Assembly (NCBI GenBank): GCA_023381945.1
Contig: JAMCQY010000320.1
Span: forward strand, 1 to 23,765
Direction: 5' to 3'
Length of the DNA: 23,765 bases
From: Deltaproteobacteria bacterium
GTDB taxonomy: Bacteria > Desulfobacterota > Desulfobaccia > Desulfobaccales > 0-14-0-80-60-11
Position numbers and translations under genes: made by a program
Shown here: one piece after another, positions 1 to 5,489 of the stretch
How the letters are laid out: each line of letters opens with the position of its first letter
Numbering within the stretch: the first letter of the stretch is position 1
Notes under the pieces: generated by a model
The model's input: only the letters and a program-made list of their open reading frames with translations
Databases searched by the model: none
Told to the model about the DNA's origin: nothing

Positions 1-1
1 C

Positions 2-175
2 TCTTTTATCGTCTGGTACAACAGGCCGTCAGTGTCCCTCCTGTTATGGGAGATAATTTCCGGGGAGGATATCCCCAAAAATGAAACACAAGATATAGTG
101 GGTACGGGAGTCAACCGGATACCCCTACTATTTAATATGTTGGCAAAAGCTTTTGAGGCGAAGGATAAATTTTAG
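2..175 (+). CDS. C-terminal fragment of an unidentified protein (5' partial)
   Basis: Frame 2 is open from the window edge to a TAG stop and encodes 57 residues. The tail is mixed hydrophobic and charged and ends with LLFNMLAKAFEAKDKF. The composition is that of a plausible protein C-terminus, but I do not recognise a family. The frame is directly followed by a long hairpin (177-236), which fits the end of a gene. The stretch is short and could be chance; the residues upstream of the window are needed to decide. Confidence 0.3.
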   Translation, partial: SFIVWYNRPSVSLLLWEIISGEDIPKNETQDIVGTGVNRIPLLFNMLAKAFEAKDKF

Positions 176-176
176 G

Positions 177-236
177 GAATAGGGATTAGGGGCCAGGGAT
201 TAGTTAGTTCTAACCCCTGATCCCTAACCCCTGATC
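177..236. repeat. Imperfect inverted repeat of GGGATTAGGGG-type words
   Basis: Arms 177-203 and 210-236 are about 27 bases each and complementary at most positions, with a 6-base loop. Both are made of alternating GGGATTAG-like words and their complement. The hairpin lies just after the stop of the upstream frame and before arsS. No T-run follows, so it is not a textbook terminator, though it could protect or end the upstream transcript. Confidence 0.6.
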
Positions 237-301
237 ATTTATGCTGAAGGATTACACAAATTTTTGCGAGACATCTTTCGGCCGAGATATAAGGATATTA
301 C

Positions 302-1264
302 ATGCTGCCTTTTGCACAGAAGCTGGAGGAATCGGGCTTCCCGGACCTCCGGGCCGAAGGGGTCAACACCCTGCAGGTCAATCTGGGTTGGCGCTGTAAC
401 CAGGCCTGCCGTCATTGCCATCTGGCCGCGGGTCCCGACCGTCCCGAACAGATGGGACGGGAGGCGGTCGAGGCGGTCATCAAGGCGGTGGCCCGTTGGT
501 CCCTGCCGTTGGTGGACCTGACCGGCGGCTCGCCGGAAATCAATCCCCATTTTGAATACCTGGTGCAACAGTTGTCCCGGTTGGACACCCATATCCTGGT
601 ACGCTGCAACCTCACCATTTTGTTGGAGCCGGATTGCGAGCACTTGCCTGAATTTTTTCGAGATCACCGGGTGGAACTGGTCTGTTCCCTGCCCTATTTC
701 CAGGAAGACCCGGTGGACCGCCTGCGGGGACCGGGGGTTTTTCGGAAAAGTCTGGAGGCCTTGCGCCGCCTGAACCGCGTCGGCTACGGCGTCAGCGGCT
801 CAGGCCTGCAACTGCACCTGATGTTCAATCCCGCCGGCGCCTACCTGCCGCCGGAGCAGGCCGCCCTGGAAGGCCGCTTCCAGCGGGAACTGAAAGAGCG
901 CCACGATATTGATTTCAATAAGTTGTTTACGCTGCTCAATATGCCCATCGGCCGGTTCCGGGAGTTCCTGAAGAAATCCAGGAATTACGAGCGCTATATG
1001 GGCAAACTGGCGGCCGGCTTCAATCCGAATACCATCACCGGGCTGATGTGCCGCAACCTGATCAGCGTCTCCTGGGAAGGCCGCCTGTTTGACTGCGACT
1101 TCAACCAGGCCCTGGATCTGCCCCTGTCCGAGGGCCTGCCCCAGACCATCCGGGAGTTCGACCTCCCTCAACTGGCACATCGGCCCATCCGCTTGGGGGA
1201 CCACTGCTACGGCTGTACGGCTGGGGTAGGTTCCTCGTGTGGCGGGTGTTTGGTGAAAAATTGA
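302..1264 (+). CDS. arsS: ArsS-like radical SAM/Cys-rich protein (arsenosugar biosynthesis type)
   Basis: 320-residue radical SAM enzyme. The [4Fe-4S]/SAM motif is CNQACRHCH (C32, C36, C39), preceded by TLQVNLGW as in the ArsS/TIGR04167 family. Near the C-terminus GLMCRNLISVSWEGRLFDCD is characteristic of the family, and the last 20 residues hold C302, C305, C313 and C316, the Cys-rich part that probably binds a second cluster. Known family role: joining a 5'-deoxyadenosyl-derived group to methylated arsenic on the way to arsenosugars. AAGGA at 291-295 lies 6 bases before the ATG, supporting this start. The neighbouring glycosyltransferase-like genes belong to families that co-occur with ArsS. 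No arsM methyltransferase is visible here. Family assignment is firm; the substrate in this organism is inferred. Confidence 0.9.
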   Translation: MLPFAQKLEESGFPDLRAEGVNTLQVNLGWRCNQACRHCHLAAGPDRPEQMGREAVEAVIKAVARWSLPLVDLTGGSPEINPHFEYLVQQLSRLDTHILVRCNLTILLEPDCEHLPEFFRDHRVELVCSLPYFQEDPVDRLRGPGVFRKSLEALRRLNRVGYGVSGSGLQLHLMFNPAGAYLPPEQAALEGRFQRELKERHDIDFNKLFTLLNMPIGRFREFLKKSRNYERYMGKLAAGFNPNTITGLMCRNLISVSWEGRLFDCDFNQALDLPLSEGLPQTIREFDLPQLAHRPIRLGDHCYGCTAGVGSSCGGCLVKN

Positions 1265-1371
1265 AAGAGGGGGTAAAAGGGGAAAAGGCGAAAAGGGGAA
1301 AAGGAAAGGCCAGGCGCCTAAACCTTTGCCTTTCTCTCTTACCCTTTTTCCCCTTTCCCCTTTTCCCCCAG
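1265..1371. repeat. Polypurine/polypyrimidine inverted repeat between convergent genes
   Basis: A purine block of GGGGAAAAGG words (about 1266-1310) is followed by AGGCGCCT and then a pyrimidine block (about 1323-1370) that is roughly its reverse complement. The structure would form a long, imperfect hairpin and separates the convergent arsS and glycosyltransferase genes. Its right arm encodes the last residues (GEKGKGEKG) and stop of the minus-strand gene. It may work as a two-way terminator; the mirror purine pattern could also form a triplex. Confidence 0.6.
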
Positions 1372-2055
1372 AATTTTTAAATCTCCCAGCGCCGGCCAGC
1401 GGTCCGTTAAAAGACGTTCCGCCAGGTGCCGGACCAGGATCAGCCAATGGCGGCCAGTGGTGGCCAGATAGCCCTCTGCCAGCCAGCGGCGGCCGGAGCT
1501 GGCCACCGGCGGGCGAAGCAGACGCAACCGGGTGTAGCGCCGGAGGCGAAGGACCAGGTCCAGATCCTCGGGGCGGCGGTGGGCGAAGCCTCCCAGGGCG
1601 TAGAACAGGTCCCGGCGCAGGATGAGGAACTGATCGCCATAAGGCAAACCCAAGAGGCGGCTGCGCCGGTTGGCCCAGCCGGCGATGAAGCGCAGGACCG
1701 GCAACGGGGGAGTCAGGGATAGCTCGAAGGCCCCGGCGGCAAAGGCCGGATCGGCCGCGGCTTGGCGCAGAGCCGCCAGATGATCCGGCCCAATTCGAGT
1801 ATCGGCGTGCAGAAAGGCCAGCAACCGGCCCCGGGCGGCCCGGGCTCCGGCATTCATCTGGCGGCCGCGGCCCGGAAGGGTGCGGAGGCAGCGAACGTGA
1901 GGCCAACGCGCCATTAATTCCCAGGCGCCGTCGGCACTGCCGCCGTCCACCAGGATGATCTCGAAGTCCGGTGAGGCCGGCAAGCCTGCCAGGGTATCGG
2001 GCAGGAACCCCACTTCGTTAAGCACCGGCAGGATGATGGATAGAACCGGATTCAT
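1339..2055 (-). CDS. TIGR04283-type family 2 glycosyltransferase
   Basis: 238-residue GT-A type glycosyltransferase. LSIILPVLNE (5-14) opens the nucleotide-binding fold, VDGGSADG (36-43) and FLHADT (81-86, the DxD-like metal site) follow, and GRGRQMNAGA (62-71) is typical of the TIGR04283 set that co-occurs with arsenosugar genes. The frame extends to 2121, but the family N-terminus begins at MNPVLSIILP, so the ATG at 2053-2055 is preferred; AAGG lies upstream. It diverges from the next gene with 37 bases between the starts, so the two promoters must share that gap or lie inside the genes. The last dozen residues come from the purine repeat and look like an acquired tail. Donor and acceptor are unknown. 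Confidence 0.85.
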   Translation of the reverse strand: MNPVLSIILPVLNEVGFLPDTLAGLPASPDFEIILVDGGSADGAWELMARWPHVRCLRTLPGRGRQMNAGARAARGRLLAFLHADTRIGPDHLAALRQAAADPAFAAGAFELSLTPPLPVLRFIAGWANRRSRLLGLPYGDQFLILRRDLFYALGGFAHRRPEDLDLVLRLRRYTRLRLLRPPVASSGRRWLAEGYLATTGRHWLILVRHLAERLLTDRWPALGDLKILGEKGKGEKG

Positions 2056-2092
2056 TGGTGACAGACGCGACCTTCTCTGAGATTCGGACTTA

Positions 2093-2773
2093 ATGGCCAA
2101 CCTGACTATCATTTTTGCCAAGGAACCGGTCCCGGGGCAAGTAAAAACCCGCCTCAGCCCGCCTCTGTCTCCGGAAATGGCCTGCCGCTTGTATCATTGC
2201 TTCTTAGAGGATATCATAGACGAAACGGTCCGGCTTCCCGGGGTGGATGTAGCCATCGCCTATACCCCCGTCAGCGCCCGCGGGTTTTTTCAAAGTCTGG
2301 CCCATCCGGGGATTTGTCTGCTGGCGCAGGAAGGCCGGGATCTCGGAGAACGCCAGGCCCGGGCCTTTGCCTGGGGGTTCGCACGCGGCTACGAGGTTGT
2401 CCTGTTGCGGGGCAGCGATACACCAGATCTGCCAGGGAACATCATACTGGAAGCCGTAGAGAAATTAGCCGCTGGCATTGCCCAAGTAGTCCTGGGTCCG
2501 AGCAAAGACGGCGGCTATTATCTGATCGGACTCAAAAACCTGCACTCGCGGCTGTTCGACGGGCTTTCCTGGTCCACCGGCTCGGTGTTGACCGAAACTT
2601 TGAGCCGGGCGCAGGAACTTGACCTGACAGTCCACCTCCTGCCGTACTGGCGGGATATTGACACCTATGCCGATTTGGTGGATTTTTTAAAGCGGTCGGA
2701 CCCGGCTCTTCGGGCGGGCAGGCGCAGTGTTCATGCCGCCAGGGAGCTGGTGCCGCCTCCGCACCCGGTGTGA
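2093..2773 (+). CDS. TIGR04282-type glycosyltransferase-like (DUF2064) protein
   Basis: 226 residues of a nucleotidyl/glycosyl-transferase fold related to CofC/MobA. Diagnostic motifs: KEPVPGQVKTRL (10-21, phosphate-binding loop), GSDTPDLP (107-114, metal-binding Asp), GPSKDGGYYLIGL (135-147) and WST (160-162). The family is repeatedly found with ArsS and TIGR04283 proteins and is thought to act in arsenosugar assembly; the exact reaction is not settled. No strong ribosome binding site is visible before the ATG. The Pro/Arg-rich last 25 residues are not part of the core fold. It is followed after 10 bases by the VTT-domain gene, so the two are probably co-transcribed. Confidence 0.85.
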   Translation: MANLTIIFAKEPVPGQVKTRLSPPLSPEMACRLYHCFLEDIIDETVRLPGVDVAIAYTPVSARGFFQSLAHPGICLLAQEGRDLGERQARAFAWGFARGYEVVLLRGSDTPDLPGNIILEAVEKLAAGIAQVVLGPSKDGGYYLIGLKNLHSRLFDGLSWSTGSVLTETLSRAQELDLTVHLLPYWRDIDTYADLVDFLKRSDPALRAGRRSVHAARELVPPPHPV

Positions 2774-2783
2774 CTAAAATTTT

Positions 2784-3506
2784 ATGAGTGTGCCGATGCC
2801 AGAAACACCTGAGCTTATCGTTGAATCACCCCCGAAAAAGGCCTCTTTTACTCGCCCCCTGATCCTTCTACTGGCGCTGATCGGCATGTTCTTCGCGGCC
2901 CGCGCTTTGCATTTGCAGGATTACCTGCAGGAAGACCGTCTGCGGGGGTTCATTGCCTCGTATGGCATGTGGGGTCCCATTATTTATTTATTGATTTGGG
3001 CCGTGGCTCCGGTTCTGTTGTTCCCGGGTTTGGTCATCACCGTGGCCGGCGGCGTCCTGTTCGGACCTGTTCTGGGGGTGATCTATACCACTGTGGGGGC
3101 CACGATCGGGGCCTCCTTGGCCTTCCTGGTAGCCCGCTATCTGGCCCGGGACTGGGTGGCCTCCAAGATCTGGGGGACCAGGCTGGCCCATTTGGATGAG
3201 AAAGTCGCCCGGCAAGGCTGGAAAATCGTGCTCCTCGCCCGGGTACTCGGGGTGCCGTATATTTTGCTCAATTATGCCTTGGGCGTAACGAGAATTCCCT
3301 TGCTGCCTTACGCCCTGGCCACCTGCATCGGCATGCTGCCCTGGACCATTGCTCTGGTCCTCGTTTCCAGTAACCTTTTGGGACTACTCCAGGGAAAGGT
3401 TTCCATCTGGCTGATCATCGGCGTCGTCCTGGTGGCGCTGGTGGCCCTTTTGCCGCTAGCTGTCAAGAAAATCAAGGCCCGGCGCGGCGAATCGGTGGAT
3501 ATTTAA
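2784..3506 (+). CDS. VTT-domain (TVP38/TMEM64, DedA-like) membrane protein
   Basis: 240-residue integral membrane protein with about five to six hydrophobic segments (roughly 24-42, 62-80, 82-104, 148-166, 176-200, 206-226). The VTT signature is seen as AGGVLFGPVLG (88-98) followed by GATIGASLAFLVARYLAR (105-122), and a second half with RVLGVPYILLNYALG (153-167). Families of this type include lipid scramblase-like and undecaprenyl-phosphate or small-molecule transport proteins. The position directly after the arsenosugar-type transferases suggests a role in membrane handling of a lipid or arsenical, but this is only context. The first 20 residues are polar and cytoplasmic. The substrate cannot be called. 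Confidence 0.85.
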   Translation: MSVPMPETPELIVESPPKKASFTRPLILLLALIGMFFAARALHLQDYLQEDRLRGFIASYGMWGPIIYLLIWAVAPVLLFPGLVITVAGGVLFGPVLGVIYTTVGATIGASLAFLVARYLARDWVASKIWGTRLAHLDEKVARQGWKIVLLARVLGVPYILLNYALGVTRIPLLPYALATCIGMLPWTIALVLVSSNLLGLLQGKVSIWLIIGVVLVALVALLPLAVKKIKARRGESVDI

Positions 3507-3537
3507 GACGGTCGGTATAATGGCGAGAGGTTATCGA

Positions 3538-3702
3538 ATGCCCCTAAACTGGCAGAGAAAGTGGTTGCCCCTGCTCATTCCGTTGGCCTTGTTCGCGGCC
3601 TGGCTGGTCCTGTCTTTGATCCCGCATCTGGCGGGTGGAGCGACCCTGGATGAATTCGTCCCCCCGGGTTTTGATCCAGGCGAAGAAGCCGAAGAATTTT
3701 AA
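3538..3702 (+). CDS. Small single-span membrane protein, unknown function
   Basis: 54 residues from the ATG at 3538, which has GAGAGG at 3525-3530 with 7-base spacing. An upstream in-frame ATG at 3520 would give 60 residues but has no comparable site. A basic N-terminus (NWQRKW) leads into one membrane span (LLIPLALFAAWLVLSLIP) and then an acidic tail ending DPGEEAEEF, so the tail probably lies outside the cytoplasm. The gene follows the VTT gene by about 30 bases on the same strand and may encode a partner of it. No family recognised. It ends just before repeat element A1. Confidence 0.6.
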   Translation: MPLNWQRKWLPLLIPLALFAAWLVLSLIPHLAGGATLDEFVPPGFDPGEEAEEF

Positions 3703-3713
3703 TCGATAAAACC

Positions 3714-3844
3714 TGAGCCTCTTGCAAAATGTAGCCGCAGGCTTCAGCCTGCGCTTACACAGGCTAGAAAGCCTGTGCCACCAGGGAATTATCCGGCAAT
3801 TAAGAAGATTCTCCATTCTCTAAATGAATTTTGCAAGAGGCTCA
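3714..3844. repeat. MITE-like element A1 with perfect 17-bp terminal inverted repeats
   Basis: The ends tgagcctcttgcaaaat (3714-3730) and its exact reverse complement (3828-3844) bound 131 bases. Inside are two separate hairpins: 3736-3753 (8-bp stem, cgcaggct/agcctgcg) and 3758-3777 (8-bp stem, cacaggct/agcctgtg). There is no coding potential and no clear target duplication. A related copy with other contents lies at 9681-9814 and a lone end at 20037-20053, so this is a mobile or formerly mobile frame rather than a local terminator. Confidence 0.85.
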
Positions 3845-3915
3845 TCTGATTCCAACTTGCAGGCGTACCAGCGGCTCGTCATTTTGCCGAGACGCAACCC
3901 GCGTTCTGCCAAATC

Positions 3916-3944
3916 TTTATTGTGGATACTGATAGCGCTATAAT
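3916..3944 (+). promoter_or_regulatory. Promoter of first CAP-domain gene (TTTATT-N17-TATAAT)
   Basis: TTTATT at 3916-3921 and a perfect TATAAT at 3939-3944 are 17 bases apart and end 38 bases before the ATG. The same layout, with the flanking word atctttattgt conserved, precedes the paralogous gene at 4649-4677. The -35 match is weak, but conservation between the paralogues supports the call. Confidence 0.6.
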
Positions 3945-3982
3945 CGGGTTAATCTTCAAGTACTTGCCGGGGAGGGCGAGGC

Positions 3983-4534
3983 ATGAGGTCTACTGTGAGA
4001 TGGGTTCTGGGCCTGGCGGTGCTGTTGGCCGCGCTGCTCCAGCACCACTCTGCCTGGGGACAGTTGAGAATCCATTCCGGGGCGGCCAGGGGCGGCATTG
4101 AGCACCCCAAAGACTTGGAGCAGCGCGTCTTTCAGTTCACCAATGAGGCCCGCCGCAAAAACGGCCTGCCCGCTTTGGAGCCGGATAAGACGCTAACGGC
4201 CCTGGCCCGGGAAAAAAGTGACGACATGATCAAACGCCACTATTTCAGCCATCCTGATCCCAACGGTAAAACTATTAGAGATCATTATGCCGCGGTAAGA
4301 CCCCAGACTGGGGGGATGATAGGACTCGGCGAAAATATTAGCGTGCAAGGAAAAACCTATAACGATACCACCACCACCGCGCGCTGCATCGTGGACGGCT
4401 TTATGGTCTCTCCGGGACATCGGCAAAATATTCTCCAACCGCAATATACCCATCTGGGCATAGGGATATCAATTAAAGACAAAGAATATTATGTTACTCA
4501 AAGTTTCGGAATAAGCGCTAATAAGAGGCAATGA
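3983..4534 (+). CDS. Secreted CAP-domain (SCP/PR1-like) protein
   Basis: 183 residues. A basic start, hydrophobic core and SAWG|Q cleavage site (about residue 26/27) make a Sec signal peptide. The CAP domain covers about 44-178: TNEARRKNGLPALEPD (53-68), FSH (88-90), GLGENIS (114-120) and SPGHRQNIL (143-151), then THLGIGI. H90, E117 and H146 are the usual residues lining the CAP cavity, so this copy looks intact. Bacterial CAP proteins of this size are extracytoplasmic, with roles in lipid or wall binding in some cases; the function here is unknown. A GGGAGGGCGAGG stretch precedes the ATG. A diverged copy lies 173 bases downstream. Confidence 0.88.
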   Translation: MRSTVRWVLGLAVLLAALLQHHSAWGQLRIHSGAARGGIEHPKDLEQRVFQFTNEARRKNGLPALEPDKTLTALAREKSDDMIKRHYFSHPDPNGKTIRDHYAAVRPQTGGMIGLGENISVQGKTYNDTTTTARCIVDGFMVSPGHRQNILQPQYTHLGIGISIKDKEYYVTQSFGISANKRQ

Positions 4535-4648
4535 GGCCGCATACCATATCCTGATTTTCATATTATTTATTGCGCCTCGCAGGGCCGAACCCTGGTATCC
4601 GCCCTTTCATTAAGGCGCTTCCCCAGGTAGGTCCGCACGGCAAATATC

Positions 4649-4677
4649 TTTATTGTCGCGGCCTGTGGAGCTATAAT
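4649..4677 (+). promoter_or_regulatory. Promoter of second CAP-domain gene (TTTATT-N17-TATAAT)
   Basis: TTTATT at 4649-4654 and TATAAT at 4672-4677 have the same 17-base spacing and flanking atctttattgt as the first copy. This shows that the promoter was duplicated with the gene and retained, so the second copy is probably transcribed on its own. Confidence 0.6.
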
Positions 4678-4707
4678 TGTTGTTGAGGCTTTCTCTGGAG
4701 GGTCGGG

Positions 4708-5271
4708 ATGAAATCCACCACAAGCTGGGCCATGGTTCTGGCAGTAGTGACGGCGGTCTTTCTTTGCCCGCCCTCAGCCTGGGGGCAACTCAGAATTCAT
4801 TCCGGCGCGGCAAAGAGCGGTGGTGAGCACCCGAAGGCCTTGGAACAGCGGGTTTTTCAGTTAACCAATGAAGCCCGGCGCAAAAATGGTCTGCCTCCCT
4901 TGGATCAAGATAAGGAACTTTCGGCCCTGGCCCGGCAGAAAGGGGACGACCTGATCAAGGTGCATGGCGTCAGCCAAGCCGACCATGATCCGCTCGCCAA
5001 AAGATCGCTCAAGAGCTACAGCAAAGAAGAACCGGCTAAGATCGGCTGGGGAGGAAAGCCAGGAGAAAATATCCATATGGGATCGAAGGATGATTACTCG
5101 GATGTCGAAACCTCGGCCCGCCTCATTGTCAACGGCTTTATGGGAAACTCAGGCCTGCGTAACAATATTCTTAACTCCGGTTTTACTCGCTTGGGCGTAG
5201 GCGCCTCGGTTAAAGGTAAAGAGAGTTACGTCGTGCAAGAATTTAAGGGGAATGAGACCGGGGGAAAATAA
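4708..5271 (+). CDS. Diverged CAP-domain paralogue lacking cavity histidines
   Basis: 187 residues, tandem copy of the previous gene. The signal peptide, PSAWG|Q cleavage site and first 85 residues are close to the neighbour (shared words GQLRIHSGAA, LEQRVFQ, TNEARRKNGLP). In the second half the CAP cavity changes: FSH becomes VSQ (88-90) and GHRQNIL becomes GLRNNIL (149-155), so both histidines are lost or moved (an H lies at 93). E120 in GENI remains. The frame is intact with no stops, and CTGGAGGG lies before the ATG, so this is a specialised or non-metal-binding paralogue rather than an obvious pseudogene. Confidence 0.82.
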   Translation: MKSTTSWAMVLAVVTAVFLCPPSAWGQLRIHSGAAKSGGEHPKALEQRVFQLTNEARRKNGLPPLDQDKELSALARQKGDDLIKVHGVSQADHDPLAKRSLKSYSKEEPAKIGWGGKPGENIHMGSKDDYSDVETSARLIVNGFMGNSGLRNNILNSGFTRLGVGASVKGKESYVVQEFKGNETGGK

Positions 5272-5335
5272 CGTTGCGCCGACGGAATTGAGTTAGCTTT
5301 CTTTAATCACTACCGACCGCCTTATTTTTTTCACC

Positions 5336-5468
5336 AAATATAGCGATTGCCAAAAATAATTTCTTGTAGGGGCGCACCCGCGTGTGCGCCCTCCTGTGGG
5401 CGGACACATGGGTCCGCCCCTACAATCCATCGGGTTATCGGAAAAAACTTTTAGTAAACGCTATATTT
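5336..5468. repeat. MITE-like element B1 with nested palindrome
   Basis: Imperfect terminal inverted repeats of about 28 bases start aaatatagcg (5336-5345) and end cgctatattt (5459-5468), continuing inward as gattgccaaaa against the complement of ttttagtaaac. Nested inside is a second structure with exact 11-bp arms (5364-5374 and 5415-5425) that holds two further hairpins, gggcgcac...gtgcgccc and gggcggac...gtccgccc. No coding sequence. A second copy with a different interior lies at 9495-9677. Confidence 0.78.
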
Positions 5469-5489
5469 CAGCCTGCCAAATCGGACCAA

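Noticed and set aside
800..1906. 368-residue minus-strand open frame
   Set aside because: It crosses the antisense of arsS, the purine repeat and another frame of the glycosyltransferase; Pro/Arg/Gly-rich with no domain.
5382..5489. N-terminal extension of the FAD/HdrB-like protein
   Set aside because: These 36 codons are translated repeat element B1, so the start was moved to 5490.
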